In this document: positions 25,412-34,561 of the stretch, in pieces | How positions within the stretch are numbered: position 1 is the first letter of the stretch | Layout of the letters: the number at the start of each line of letters is the position of its first letter | DNA from: Halobacillus massiliensis | GTDB taxonomy: Bacteria; Bacillota; Bacilli; Bacillales; Halobacillaceae | Reading direction: 5' to 3' | Assembly (NCBI RefSeq): GCF_900166625.1 | Contig: NZ_LT800499.1 | Coordinates: 2,004,115-2,068,114 of the forward strand | Length of the DNA: 64,000 nt | Notes under the pieces: generated by a model | What the model saw: only the letters and a program-made list of their open reading frames with translations | What the model was told of the DNA's origin: nothing | Database searches by the model: none | Position numbers and translations under genes: made by a program

Positions 25412-27988
25412 ATGCAGATTACGTCCACTAGCAGTGATGCTAACTCTAAAATCGATATTGACCGTTTAAATGCAGACATAAGACAATTTGAACAGGTGCA
25501 TGAAATTACACCTGACATGAAACTTACTCACAGCGGGGTATCACGATTGGTTATGCTCGACCGTTATGCCTTTAAAGATACAGAGAAAGTTACTCTCTCT
25601 GAAGGTGATTTTGTTGTTCTTACAGTAAAAGATGATCCTAAGTTCCCAGCTCGAGGCTTTGGTTTTATCCAGTCTATTGATTGGAATACCCACAAAGCTG
25701 TCGTAAAAGTGGAACCGGAATTTGTAAATGTGCTGGAGAATAAAGAGCAGCAGGAAACAGGATTAATTACGAGAAATCTGGATACCATCGACAAGCCTCT
25801 TGAAGTATATTACGAGCAAATTGCTTTAAGAAACGCCACAGGCCTTTCGGCGGTAGAAGTTGATGAACGGAGAAGACAGGAGAGCTTTGAAAAGTTCTAT
25901 GATGAATTATCGAGTTTAAACTTCATCCCTGCCGGCCGGGTTCTTTATGGAGCTGGCTCAGGTACAGACGTTACTTATTTTAACTGCTATGTAATGCCAT
26001 ATATTCAGGATTCACGCGAAGGCATTTCCGATCATCGCAAACAGGTAATGGAGATTATGTCACGAGGCGGCGGTGTAGGGACAAATGGCTCCACATTACG
26101 ACCTCGAAATACATTGGCCCGTGGTGTGAATGGTAAATCATCTGGTTCTGTTTCCTGGCTTGACGATATCGCTAAACTGACTCATTTAGTAGAACAGGGC
26201 GGTTCAAGACGCGGAGCACAAATGATTATGTTAGCTGACTGGCACCCGGATATTATTGAGTTTATCATTTCAAAAATGCAGAATCCGAGAATTCTTCGCT
26301 ACTTGATCGAAAATACAGAAGATGAACAAATCAAGAGCCTGGCAAAGGACAAACTGAAGTTTACACCGTTAACTGAAACGGAAAAAGATTTATATCAAAG
26401 CGTTGTGAACTACAAAACTATGCCAGGTCTTGGAGGGTTTACAGAACTTGCGATCCGTGAAGCAGAAGATAAGCTGCAAACCGGAGGTACTTATACAGTG
26501 AATAATCCGGATTTCCTGACAGGGGCGAATATTTCTGTCTGTATTACGAAGGAATTTATGGAAGCGGTAGAAAATGAAACAAAGTACCACTTGCGCTTTC
26601 CGGATGTAGAATCCTACACACCCGAAGAAATGGCAGTTTATAATGCTGAATGGCAGGAAAGCGGAGATGTCAGGGAATGGGAAGCAAGAGGTTTAGGAGT
26701 GAAGACTTATCGCACCGTTCAGGCAGAAGAACTGTGGAAACTGATTAACATTTGTGCGACATACTCCGCAGAACCTGGTATTTTCTTTATCGACAATGCT
26801 AATGAAAAAACAAATGCCAGTGCTTATGGACACAAAGTGGTGGCAACAAATCCATGTGGCGAACAGCCCCTTGCCCCTTATTCTGTATGCAATCTCGCAG
26901 CTGTAAACTTAGCAGCTGTTGCTGATAAAGAAGCGAAGAAAGTAAATTTTGATAAGCTTAGAGAAACAGTAGCCACAGGGGTGAGAATGCAGGACAATGT
27001 CATTGATGCCACTCCTTACTTCCTGGAGGAAAATAAAAAGCAGGCACTTGGCGAGCGCCGAGTCGGCCTTGGCGTTATGGGACTTCATGATCTTTTAATC
27101 TATTGCGAAACCGAATACGGATCGGAAAAAGGAAATAAGCTGGTTGATGAAATATTTGAAGTAATTGCGACAACAGCTTATCGCGCATCAATTGAACTGG
27201 CTCAAGAAAAAGGAAGCTTTCCGTTCTTAGTCGGTAAGACTGATGAGGAAACTAGACAGTTAAGAGAAAGCTTTATCCAGACCGGTTATATGAGAGATAT
27301 GCCGGAAGATATTCGAGATGGAGTGTTAAAATACGGAATCCGTAATTCCCATCTCCTGACGGTTGCTCCTACAGGAAGTACTGGTACAATGGTGGGTGTC
27401 AGCACGGGACTGGAGCCTTACTTCTCCTTCTCTTATTTTAGAAGCGGACGTTTAGGCAAATTTATTGAGGTAAAAGCAGATATTGTGAAGGAGTATTTGG
27501 AAGCAAATCCTGATCAGGACCCAGATCACCTGCCAGATTGGTTTATTACAGCCATGACGATGGCACCTGAGGCTCACGCAGATACGCAATGCATTATCCA
27601 GCGCTGGGTTGACAGCTCAATTTCCAAGACTGTGAACGCGCCTAAAGGTTATACTGTAGAACAAGTAGAAAAAGTATATCAGCGTCTTTATCATGGCGGT
27701 GCAAAAGGCGGTACTGTTTATGTAGATGGCAGCCGTGACAGTCAGGTTTTGACATTAAAGGCAGAGGAAAATGCTTTTGATGGTGAACAGACGGAGTTCG
27801 AATTTGAAGAAGATAATAAACCGCGCGTCGTTCTAATGGATACAATTCATGAGCTTGAAAAAACGAACGTAACCATTGGTTCAGAAGTGGGAGATACATG
27901 TCCAGTCTGCCGAAAAGGAACAGTAGAGGATATCGGCGGCTGTAACACATGTACGAATTGTAATGCCCAGCTGAAATGCGGATTATAA
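25412..27988 (+). CDS. nrdJ: Adenosylcobalamin-dependent (class II) ribonucleotide reductase
   Basis: The 858-residue enzyme reduces ribonucleotides to deoxyribonucleotides without oxygen dependence, using vitamin B12. Visible features are the substrate-site region (GRVLYGAGSGTDVTYFNCYV, about residues 178-197), GSRRGAQMI, the finger-loop NPCGEQPLAPYSVCNLA, the phosphate-binding APTGSTGTM, and a C-terminal zinc ribbon (CPVCRKG, CNTCTNC). I chose ATG 25412 after AGGGAGAG. The ATG at 25391 would cover that site. B. subtilis has no such gene and has lipM at this position. It is a single-gene transcript with NrdR boxes and a terminator. Confidence 0.95.
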   Translation: MQITSTSSDANSKIDIDRLNADIRQFEQVHEITPDMKLTHSGVSRLVMLDRYAFKDTEKVTLSEGDFVVLTVKDDPKFPARGFGFIQSIDWNTHKAVVKVEPEFVNVLENKEQQETGLITRNLDTIDKPLEVYYEQIALRNATGLSAVEVDERRRQESFEKFYDELSSLNFIPAGRVLYGAGSGTDVTYFNCYVMPYIQDSREGISDHRKQVMEIMSRGGGVGTNGSTLRPRNTLARGVNGKSSGSVSWLDDIAKLTHLVEQGGSRRGAQMIMLADWHPDIIEFIISKMQNPRILRYLIENTEDEQIKSLAKDKLKFTPLTETEKDLYQSVVNYKTMPGLGGFTELAIREAEDKLQTGGTYTVNNPDFLTGANISVCITKEFMEAVENETKYHLRFPDVESYTPEEMAVYNAEWQESGDVREWEARGLGVKTYRTVQAEELWKLINICATYSAEPGIFFIDNANEKTNASAYGHKVVATNPCGEQPLAPYSVCNLAAVNLAAVADKEAKKVNFDKLRETVATGVRMQDNVIDATPYFLEENKKQALGERRVGLGVMGLHDLLIYCETEYGSEKGNKLVDEIFEVIATTAYRASIELAQEKGSFPFLVGKTDEETRQLRESFIQTGYMRDMPEDIRDGVLKYGIRNSHLLTVAPTGSTGTMVGVSTGLEPYFSFSYFRSGRLGKFIEVKADIVKEYLEANPDQDPDHLPDWFITAMTMAPEAHADTQCIIQRWVDSSISKTVNAPKGYTVEQVEKVYQRLYHGGAKGGTVYVDGSRDSQVLTLKAEENAFDGEQTEFEFEEDNKPRVVLMDTIHELEKTNVTIGSEVGDTCPVCRKGTVEDIGGCNTCTNCNAQLKCGL

Positions 27989-28000
27989 TAGAGTAAGAAA

Positions 28001-28034
28001 GGGTTGCCGGAAAATTACCCGGCAGCTTTTTTTC
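28001..28034 (+). terminator. nrdJ terminator
   Basis: An 8-bp GC-rich stem (GTTGCCGG with CCGGCAGC, one G-U pair) is followed by seven T residues, shortly after the nrdJ stop. Confidence 0.9.
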
Positions 28035-28112
28035 TTTCTGTTTGTTAAGTAAAAGTATGAGAGGAATGATAAGTTTATCTTTGCTCAGGTTTTTGCAAGA
28101 CAAATCGCTTCC

Positions 28113-28141
28113 TTGTTTTTAACAACAAACTAGTGTATCAT
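28113..28141 (+). promoter_or_regulatory. Candidate mntR promoter
   Basis: TTGTTT (28113-28118) and TATCAT (28136-28141) are separated by 17 bases, 40 bases upstream of mntR. A short inverted repeat (TTGTT with AACAA) covers the -35 and spacer. Confidence 0.45.
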
Positions 28142-28181
28142 TTTCATGAAAACTAACCGAAAGCTGTATTGGAGGTTTACC

Positions 28182-28601
28182 ATGCCGACGCCAAGTATGG
28201 AAGATTACATAGAACAAATATACATATTAATTGAGGATAAAGGATACGCCCGTGTGTCAGATATTGCAGAGAACCTGCAAGTTCACCCGTCTTCTGTAAC
28301 TAAGATGGTCCAGAAGCTTGATCGTGATAAATATCTTAATTATGAAAAATACCGTGGATTAATTTTGACCGCTAAAGGAAAGAAGATCGGCAAACGCCTC
28401 GTCTACCGTCATGAGTTACTTGAACAGTTTCTGGAAATAATTGGCGTTGATGCAGACAAAATTTACGAAGATGTTGAAGGTATTGAGCATCATTTAAGCT
28501 GGGACTCCATTGATCGAATTGGAGATTTAGTACAGTACTTTGACGAGAATGAGGAACGAGTTAAAGAGCTGAGGGAAGTTCAGCGTAAGAATGAAGAGTA
28601 A
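28182..28601 (+). CDS. mntR: Manganese-responsive repressor MntR
   Basis: The 139-residue DtxR-family regulator binds Mn(II) and represses manganese uptake genes. The N-terminal winged helix ([40 protein letters not shown]) and the dimerisation domain with metal ligands (the Asp near the start, ...[10 protein letters not shown]..., [15 protein letters not shown]) are intact. ATG 28182 is set by GGAGGTTTACC. It sits between nrdJ and yqhO, corresponding to yqhN/mntR in B. subtilis. Confidence 0.97.
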   Translation: MPTPSMEDYIEQIYILIEDKGYARVSDIAENLQVHPSSVTKMVQKLDRDKYLNYEKYRGLILTAKGKKIGKRLVYRHELLEQFLEIIGVDADKIYEDVEGIEHHLSWDSIDRIGDLVQYFDENEERVKELREVQRKNEE

Positions 28602-28627
28602 GAGGCGCCATTGGGGCGTCTTTTTTT
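28600..28627 (+). terminator. mntR terminator
   Basis: A short GC-rich stem (GGCGCC region with GGGCGTC) and seven T residues begin at the mntR stop codon. Confidence 0.8.
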
Positions 28628-28685
28628 AACGCCAAGTTCTATACGAACAGATCCTTTTCTATACATATAACGTGGGGGGATGTGC

Positions 28686-29573
28686 GTGAACGTAGATGGC
28701 GTATTCTCTGGTGGCGGAGTTAAAGCTCTGGCGTTTATTGGAGCACTCGAAGTGCTTGAGACCAACGGATATAAGTTCAAGAGAGTAGCAGGAACGTCGG
28801 CAGGGGCAATCATAGCCAGTCTCCTCGTTGCCGGCTATAAGGCAGAGGACTTAAAAGAAATCATGGAGGAGCTTTCATTAGAAAGAGTGATCGATCAGCC
28901 GCTCTCTGATCGAATTATGCCTTTTTCAAAATGGATGTTCCTTTATTACCGAATGGGGCTTTATAAAGGAAATATGCTTGAACAGCTTATTGATAAGTGG
29001 CTTTCTAAAAAAGGGATACGGACTTTTGCCCACCTGCCGGAAGATAGTTTGAAAGTGATTTGTTCCGATCTTACACTTGGACGAATGGTTGTACTTCCTG
29101 ATGATTTAAAGGAAGTATATGGAATTGACCCACACACTTTTTCAGTAGCTAAAGCAGTGAGAATAAGTTCAAGCCTTCCCTATTTTTTTATGCCGGTAAA
29201 ACTACATGGAAAAAAGGGCAAGTCTCTGCTTGTAGATGGAGGAGTACTCAGCAATTTTCCAATCTGGCTGCTAGAAAATGACCATGGAAGAAGAAAAAGA
29301 CCGATTATCGGAATGCAGTTAAGCGATCCGCCTGATCAACTTCCTGAGCAGAAAATAAAAAATGCAATTCAAATGTTTCACGCTCTGTTTCGAACGATGA
29401 AACAAGCACATGACGATAGGTATATATCAGTGACGAATAGCCGGGATGTCATCTTTATTCCTGTAAAAGGGGTGCAGACGACAGATTTTTGTTTAAGTGA
29501 AAGTCAAAAGCAGGAGCTTTTGGGATTAGGCAGAAAACACGCAGCTTTATTTTTAAAACGCTGGACCAAATAA
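28686..29573 (+). CDS. yqhO: Patatin-like phospholipase YqhO
   Basis: The 295-residue protein has the patatin fold signature: oxyanion hole SGGGVKALA, nucleophile in GTSAGA, and catalytic aspartate in VDGGVLSNFP. Predicted activity is acyl-ester hydrolysis (lipase/phospholipase) in the cytoplasm or at the membrane. I chose the GTG at 28686, six bases after a GGGGGG site. The ATG at 28680 directly abuts that site. It follows mntR, as in B. subtilis. Confidence 0.93.
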   Translation: MNVDGVFSGGGVKALAFIGALEVLETNGYKFKRVAGTSAGAIIASLLVAGYKAEDLKEIMEELSLERVIDQPLSDRIMPFSKWMFLYYRMGLYKGNMLEQLIDKWLSKKGIRTFAHLPEDSLKVICSDLTLGRMVVLPDDLKEVYGIDPHTFSVAKAVRISSSLPYFFMPVKLHGKKGKSLLVDGGVLSNFPIWLLENDHGRRKRPIIGMQLSDPPDQLPEQKIKNAIQMFHALFRTMKQAHDDRYISVTNSRDVIFIPVKGVQTTDFCLSESQKQELLGLGRKHAALFLKRWTK

Positions 29574-29613
29574 AAAGATCGAGCCACTAAATTAAAAAGA
29601 GGCTCGATCTTTT
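29573..29613. terminator. Bidirectional terminator between yqhO and yqhP
   Basis: A 13-bp perfect stem (29573-29585 with 29601-29613) begins at the yqhO stop codon. Its right arm encodes the last residues of yqhP on the minus strand. Confidence 0.9.
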
Positions 29614-29996
29614 CTTTTATTATTTTTTTGACCTTCAATTACGCGGAGATTAGCTGTACTTTTCCTGCGCTGTTTCTTATTTTTCATCACTGACGGCTTC
29701 GCTGGTGATGGCTGGGCTTTCGCTGGTTTTATACTAGGTGATTTGTATTTCTGTTTTGATTGTTTAACGGCTTGCTTATATTTTTTCATTTCATTACTAC
29801 GGCTGCCGCCTCTGCCGCCTGTTCGGTGCCGAAGGATGAAGAAATACAGGGCCCCGTAAATTAGAACAGCCATACCAATCATCATGATGATTGATGAAAG
29901 AAACGATGATGTGTTTGTGAATAATTGGAGTCCGATGTAAAACAAAGCCAGAGTCATCAAGGTATAGATCAATGGTGTCATCCAGTTTCTTGACAT
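29592..29996 (-). CDS. yqhP: YqhP-like membrane protein with basic tail
   Basis: The 134-residue protein has two membrane helices (about residues 8-28 and 35-55) followed by a very basic, lysine- and proline-rich cytoplasmic tail (KPAKAQPSPAKPSVMKNKK). I chose the ATG at 29996 because an AAGGAGG site is 8 bases upstream. It lies between yqhO and yqhR, as does B. subtilis yqhP. Function unknown. The charged tail may contact nucleic acid or ribosomes, but this is speculation. Confidence 0.82.
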   Translation of the reverse strand: MSRNWMTPLIYTLMTLALFYIGLQLFTNTSSFLSSIIMMIGMAVLIYGALYFFILRHRTGGRGGSRSNEMKKYKQAVKQSKQKYKSPSIKPAKAQPSPAKPSVMKNKKQRRKSTANLRVIEGQKNNKRKDRASF

Positions 29997-30339
29997 ATAT
30001 ATAACCTCCTTCATTAAGTTTACCTTTAAAAAATTTCCCTCTTCATATACCTATACCACTTGAAGGGCATTTTCTATCATTAAATCACAGGTTTTTGCAA
30101 GTTTAATCCAATTGAATTATTAAATTTAGTTTATAACAAAGAACTGTTTTCATTTTTACCTATATTTTAAATAATATTCCCTAAAAAATATCGGACTTTC
30201 TGTCGCTTATAAATATTTCGTTAAAGTCTTTTAAGATACTTATATTTTACCCCAAAAGTTACTGTTTCACTAGTCTTTAAGCAGCTTTTAAAAGTATGAA
30301 TTTTATGTTTTGGGAAACTATAAAACTGAGGTGATGAAT
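29997..30339. other. AT-rich intergenic region without recognised gene
   Basis: This 343-bp stretch between divergent yqhP and yqhR is very AT-rich. It contains no open frame with a plausible ribosome binding site other than those of the flanking genes. The promoters of both genes must lie here, but I cannot place them with confidence. Confidence 0.5.
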
Positions 30340-30831
30340 ATGTCGGACAAACGAAGACAGCAGGATCAGACAGAGCCGCCGCAAAGCATTCTTGCCAAAT
30401 CATTGACGGTAGGATTTGTGGCCGGGTTGATTTGGAGTACATTTGGGAGTATCTTTTACTATTTTCATTTTACCCAGGTTTCCGCTGCCACATTTATTTT
30501 TCGTTCTTTTTGGCAGACAGACTGGACAGGTTCTCTGCTCGCAGAAATTTTATCCATTCTCGTCGTTGGATTACTGTCTATTTTTGTAGCCCTGCTCTAT
30601 TTTTTAATATTAAAAAAGAAAAAAGGAATTTGGCCGGGTGTGATTTATGGAGTGTTACTGTTTGTAGTAGTTTTTATAGCTTTGAATCCTGTTTTTTCAG
30701 CAGTTCCCAGCTGGTCTGAAATGACAAGTGATTCCTATGTCACAAATATTTGTCTGTTTATTTTATATGGCGTGTTCACAGGGTATTCAATTTCTTATGA
30801 ATATAGGGAATACAACCAACTGCCTCAGTGA
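30340..30831 (+). CDS. yqhR: YqhR family membrane protein
   Basis: The 163-residue protein has a charged N-terminus (MSDKRRQQDQTEPPQSILAK) and four membrane helices. A GAGGTGAT site six bases upstream supports ATG 30340. The conserved region SLTVGFVAGLIWSTFGSIFYYFHF-like pattern (residues about 23-45) and its place before aroQ match B. subtilis YqhR. Related proteins are reported as conserved in spore formers. The role is unknown. Confidence 0.88.
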   Translation: MSDKRRQQDQTEPPQSILAKSLTVGFVAGLIWSTFGSIFYYFHFTQVSAATFIFRSFWQTDWTGSLLAEILSILVVGLLSIFVALLYFLILKKKKGIWPGVIYGVLLFVVVFIALNPVFSAVPSWSEMTSDSYVTNICLFILYGVFTGYSISYEYREYNQLPQ

Positions 30832-30900
30832 TGATAAAACCATAGTATGGTAAAATAATAGAGAATATTCATATCAAAACAGAGTAAGGATGGTGGATGC

Positions 30901-31353
30901 ATGGGGAAGCGTTTACTATTGCTGAATGGTCCTAACTTGAATATGTTAGGACAGAGAGAACCTGAGACTTATGGCAGCGCTACGCTTAAAGATGTAGTGG
31001 ATATGGTAAAAGAAGTTTGTGAACAGCATGGGTATGAATTGGATTATTTTCAGTCCAATCATGAAGGGGACTTGATTGACCGCCTGCAGAAAGCAAATAA
31101 TGAAGCGGCTGGTATTATTTTTAACCCTGCTGCGTACACCCATACAAGCATTGCCCTGCGTGATGCTATAGCAGCGATAAATCCGCCGGTAGTTGAAGTT
31201 CATATTTCCAATGTTCATAAGCGGGAGGAATTTCGTCATCATTCCATGCTCGCACCCGTCTGCCTTAGCCAGATTGTAGGTTTTGGGGTAGATGGATACT
31301 GGCTGGCTGCCATGGGCCTTATTCAAAAGATAGAAAGTGAAGGGAGAATGTAA
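30901..31353 (+). CDS. aroQ: 3-dehydroquinate dehydratase, type II
   Basis: The 150-residue enzyme dehydrates 3-dehydroquinate to 3-dehydroshikimate in the shikimate pathway. Conserved blocks are LLNGPNLNMLGQREP (with the catalytic tyrosine nearby in PETYG), FQSNHEGDLIDRL, NPAAYTHTSIALRDA and EVHISNVHKREEFRHHS. It is 2 bases upstream of the peptidase gene in an operon with efp, as in B. subtilis (yqhS). Confidence 0.97.
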   Translation: MGKRLLLLNGPNLNMLGQREPETYGSATLKDVVDMVKEVCEQHGYELDYFQSNHEGDLIDRLQKANNEAAGIIFNPAAYTHTSIALRDAIAAINPPVVEVHISNVHKREEFRHHSMLAPVCLSQIVGFGVDGYWLAAMGLIQKIESEGRM

Positions 31354-31355
31354 TA

Positions 31356-32417
31356 ATGGCAAAACTGGATAAACTGCGTCAGTCTTTAACAGAAAACAAC
31401 CTGGACGGCCTTCTTGTAATAAGTGAAAAAAACAGAAGATATATATCTAACTTTACAGGAACTGCCGGAGCAATCTTAATCAGTCAGAAAAAAGCCCTTT
31501 TAATCACTGATTTTCGTTATATGGAACAGGCTGCTGAGCAAGCAGAAGGCTTTGAAGTTATTGAGCATAAAGTTCCTCTTCAGGAAGCGATTATAAATTT
31601 CATTAAAGAAGAGGGTCTCAAAAGAGTGGGGTTTGAAAAAGATCACTTAACATACAGCCAATATGAAGGGCTTCAAAGCGGTCTATCGGAAAAGTTAGTA
31701 CCTACGGCTGGGTTAATAGAGAATTTGCGCTTGATAAAGTCCGAAGATGAGCTTAGTATATTAAAGGATGCAGTCAAGATTGCCGACGATGCTTTTGACC
31801 ATATTTTAAATTACATAAAGCCGGGGATAAAAGAAATCGACGTATCGAATGAATTGGAGTTCTTTATGAGAAAGCAGGGAGCCACCTCTTCCAGCTTTGA
31901 TATTATTGTTGCTTCCGGTTATCGATCTGCCCTTCCCCATGGTGTAGCCTCTGAAAAAGAGATTCAAAGAGGAGAGCTTGTTACGCTGGATTTTGGTGCC
32001 CTATATAAAGGGTACTGCTCCGATATTACCCGGACGGTAGCGGTTGGAGAAATCAGCACTGAATTAAAAGAAATTTATGATACAGTTCTTAACGCTCAGC
32101 TAAAAGGTATGGAAGGTTTGAAAGCAGGCATCACAGGGAAAGAAGCAGATGCCCTAACAAGAGATTACATTAAAGAAAAAGGCTATGGAGACTATTTTGG
32201 TCATTCCACAGGACACGGCATCGGCCTTGACGTACATGAAGGACCTGGTCTGTCGTTTAGATCCGATGTTGCACTTGAGCCCGGAATGGTAGTAACTGTA
32301 GAGCCAGGCATCTATGTACCCGGTGTAGGCGGCTGTCGTATTGAAGATGACGCCGTCATTACAAAAAACGGAAGTGAAACATTAAGTTTCGCGCCGAAAG
32401 AACTCATTACTTTATAA
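31356..32417 (+). CDS. yqhT: Xaa-Pro peptidase (M24 family, YqhT/PapA)
   Basis: The 353-residue protein has an N-terminal creatinase-like domain (about 1-125) and a pita-bread metallopeptidase domain with all five metal ligands (TLDFGALYKGYCSDITR, GHSTGHGIGLDVHE, VVTVEPGIYV, GGCRIEDD). It should remove N-terminal residues preceding proline, using Mn or Co. It is directly upstream of efp, a factor for translating polyproline, as is common in Firmicutes. Confidence 0.95.
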   Translation: MAKLDKLRQSLTENNLDGLLVISEKNRRYISNFTGTAGAILISQKKALLITDFRYMEQAAEQAEGFEVIEHKVPLQEAIINFIKEEGLKRVGFEKDHLTYSQYEGLQSGLSEKLVPTAGLIENLRLIKSEDELSILKDAVKIADDAFDHILNYIKPGIKEIDVSNELEFFMRKQGATSSSFDIIVASGYRSALPHGVASEKEIQRGELVTLDFGALYKGYCSDITRTVAVGEISTELKEIYDTVLNAQLKGMEGLKAGITGKEADALTRDYIKEKGYGDYFGHSTGHGIGLDVHEGPGLSFRSDVALEPGMVVTVEPGIYVPGVGGCRIEDDAVITKNGSETLSFAPKELITL

Positions 32418-32431
32418 CAGGAGGTATTTAA

Positions 32432-32989
32432 ATGATTTCAGTAAACGATTTTAAGACAGGCTTGACCATTGAAGTTGACGGAGGCATTTGGCAGGTCCTG
32501 GAGTTTCAACACGTGAAACCGGGAAAAGGTGCAGCATTCGTACGCTCCAAACTCCGCAATCTGCGAAACGGAAATATCCAGGAGAAAACGTTTCGCGGCG
32601 GTGAAAAAGTAGAAAAAGCACATATCGATAATAGAAAAATGCAATATTTATATGCTTCAGGAGATATGCATGCGTTTATGGATACCAACACATACGAGCA
32701 GGTTGAAATTCCGGCAGCGCAAATTTCTGATCAGCTTAACTATCTAAAAGAAAACATGGAAGTGCAAATACAGACATTCCAAGGTGAAACGCTCGGTGTA
32801 GAGCTTCCTAAAAACGTAGAATTAAAAGTGGTTGAAACGGAACCGGGTATTAAAGGCGATACAGCGAGCGGCGGTACTAAACCGGCAACGCTTGAGACGG
32901 GCTTAACGGTTCAAGTTCCTTTCTTTATTAATGAAGGAGAGAACTTGTTAATCAGTACAACTGACGGAAAATATGTATCAAGAGCTTAG
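32432..32989 (+). CDS. efp: Elongation factor P
   Basis: The 185-residue factor helps ribosomes form bonds at polyproline stretches. The tip lysine Lys32 is in [12 protein letters not shown], and the C-terminal OB domains are complete (ending [10 protein letters not shown]). In B. subtilis Lys32 is modified to 5-aminopentanol. A strong AGGAGGTATTTAA site precedes ATG 32432. The operon ends at the following terminator. Confidence 0.98.
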   Translation: MISVNDFKTGLTIEVDGGIWQVLEFQHVKPGKGAAFVRSKLRNLRNGNIQEKTFRGGEKVEKAHIDNRKMQYLYASGDMHAFMDTNTYEQVEIPAAQISDQLNYLKENMEVQIQTFQGETLGVELPKNVELKVVETEPGIKGDTASGGTKPATLETGLTVQVPFFINEGENLLISTTDGKYVSRA

Positions 32990-32997
32990 TCTAATAA

Positions 32998-33034
32998 GAA
33001 GAGCAATCCTATTACACGGGTTGCTCTTTTTTTC
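32998..33034 (+). terminator. efp terminator
   Basis: An 11-bp stem with one mismatch (AAGAGCAATCC with GGGTTGCTCTT) is followed by a long T run. Confidence 0.9.
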
Positions 33035-33049
33035 TTCCTTTCCACAGGG

Positions 33050-33078
33050 GAATAATTTAATAGTTTTTCACATACATA
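33050..33078 (+). promoter_or_regulatory. Sigma-E-like promoter of the spoIIIA operon
   Basis: GAATAAT (33050-33056), 14 bases, then CATACATA (33071-33078) fit the mother-cell sigma-E pattern KMATATT-N13-15-CATACANT with two mismatches. spoIIIA is a known sigma-E operon, and no other promoter is evident. Confidence 0.6.
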
Positions 33079-33111
33079 TAGGTTAAAGCATTGATAAAAG
33101 GAGCTTTTACT

Positions 33112-34089
33112 ATGGAAGAAGTCATTCGTCTATTTCCGAAAACCTACCATTCTACTCTATCTCGCCATGTAAGCTGGAAGACCGTTCAGGAAATCAGGCT
33201 TAGAGCTTTAAAATCAATTGAAGTAATCAGTGCAGACAAGGTTATATCCATTCCTCACTCTGAGCTGTCTATGAACGAAATGACCTACGTTTTAAATCAA
33301 GTCAGCCACTTCTCCTTGTATAAATTTAAAGAAGAAGTAAAAGAAGGATTTATTACCATTCAGGGCGGCCATCGAGTCGGGCTTGCCGGCAAAGCTAACC
33401 TTGATAAAGGAAAGGTAGCGACCCTAAAAGATATTACCTTCATGAATATCCGGATTGCCCGTTCTCACCTTGAAGCAGGAAGAAATCTGGTGCCTTTTTT
33501 ACAAGAGGACGGGCAGTGGCTGAACACTCTAATTGTCGGCCCTCCTCACTCAGGGAAAACTACTATTCTTCGAACACTCGCGCGGGTAGCAGGGACAGAG
33601 GCGGGGGAAACGGGATCTAAAAAGGTTGCTATTGTGGACGAGCGTTCTGAAATTGCCGCCTGTCAGGACGGCATCCCTCAGCTTAATGTGGGGGAAAGAA
33701 CGGATGTAATGGACGGCTGTCCTAAGGCAATAGGGCTGATGATGATGATCAGATCAATGTCTCCTGAAATAATTATTGTCGATGAAATGGGAGGATTAAC
33801 CGATGCAGAGGCTGTTCAGGAAGCAGTGTATTCGGGAGTACAGGTAATTTGCAGTGTCCACGGGGCAAGTCTTGAATCTGTGGCAAAGCGTCCATCAGTT
33901 CGTCACATGATGCAGGAAAAGATTTTTGACCGATATATCATTTTAGACCGTCTCAAAATCGATAGTGAAAACAGAATTCAGATTTTAGATGAACATGGCA
34001 GGGAGCTGGCTCTATTAAAAGGGGAGAGAGGATATGGAATGGATAGGGGCCGTCATCATTCTAACCGTTACCACGTGGATAGGGTTTGA
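33112..34089 (+). CDS. spoIIIAA: Stage III sporulation protein AA (secretion-type ATPase)
   Basis: The 325-residue ATPase resembles type II/IV secretion ATPases. Walker A reads VGPPHSGKTTILRTL, and Walker B lies in IIIVDEMGG. It is thought to power the SpoIIIA-SpoIIQ feeding channel between mother cell and forespore. ATG 33112 is set by AAAGGAG. The TTG at 33091 lies before that site. Its 3' end overlaps spoIIIAB by 56 bases. Confidence 0.96.
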   Translation: MEEVIRLFPKTYHSTLSRHVSWKTVQEIRLRALKSIEVISADKVISIPHSELSMNEMTYVLNQVSHFSLYKFKEEVKEGFITIQGGHRVGLAGKANLDKGKVATLKDITFMNIRIARSHLEAGRNLVPFLQEDGQWLNTLIVGPPHSGKTTILRTLARVAGTEAGETGSKKVAIVDERSEIAACQDGIPQLNVGERTDVMDGCPKAIGLMMMIRSMSPEIIIVDEMGGLTDAEAVQEAVYSGVQVICSVHGASLESVAKRPSVRHMMQEKIFDRYIILDRLKIDSENRIQILDEHGRELALLKGERGYGMDRGRHHSNRYHVDRV

Positions 34090-34543
34090 TACAGCGGCAA
34101 AATTCAGAAAACGGCCGGGACAGATCAGGCAATGGAAAAGCGCACTGCAGATGATAGAAGCTGAAATGGTGTACAGCCAGTCTTCCTTATGGGAAGTATG
34201 TGAAAAGATGTCCAAAGTCCTGCCATCACCTATTTGCTATTTCTTTACAGGACTTTTAAGAGAAAGAGAAACTTGTACAGATTTTGGAGGTTTATGGGCT
34301 TCGGAATTAAGAAAGCAGTGGTTTTGGAATTCTATGACAAAAAGTGATATGGACATCTTAATTCAGTTTGGCAGTACGCTTGGACAGCACGATTTAATTC
34401 AGCAGCAGAAACAAATCAAGCTTACTTCCCATCATCTGGATTTACAGTTAAACGAAGCGATTGAAGTATCAGGGAAGCATCAGCGGCTGGCGAGAGGAAT
34501 AGGCGTGCTTAGCGGACTTTTAGTTGTAATACTACTTATATGA
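34034..34543 (+). CDS. spoIIIAB: Stage III sporulation protein AB
   Basis: The 169-residue membrane protein has an N-terminal helix (MEWIGAVIILTVTTWIGF) and a C-terminal helix (IGVLSGLLVVILLI), with a GspF-like helical domain between, including the conserved RPGQIRQWKSALQMIEAEM. It is a component of the SpoIIIA channel. GGGGAGAGAGGAT precedes its ATG, which lies inside spoIIIAA. Confidence 0.94.
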   Translation: MEWIGAVIILTVTTWIGFDTAAKFRKRPGQIRQWKSALQMIEAEMVYSQSSLWEVCEKMSKVLPSPICYFFTGLLRERETCTDFGGLWASELRKQWFWNSMTKSDMDILIQFGSTLGQHDLIQQQKQIKLTSHHLDLQLNEAIEVSGKHQRLARGIGVLSGLLVVILLI

Positions 34544-34561
34544 TAAGGGGGAGGGGACGTT

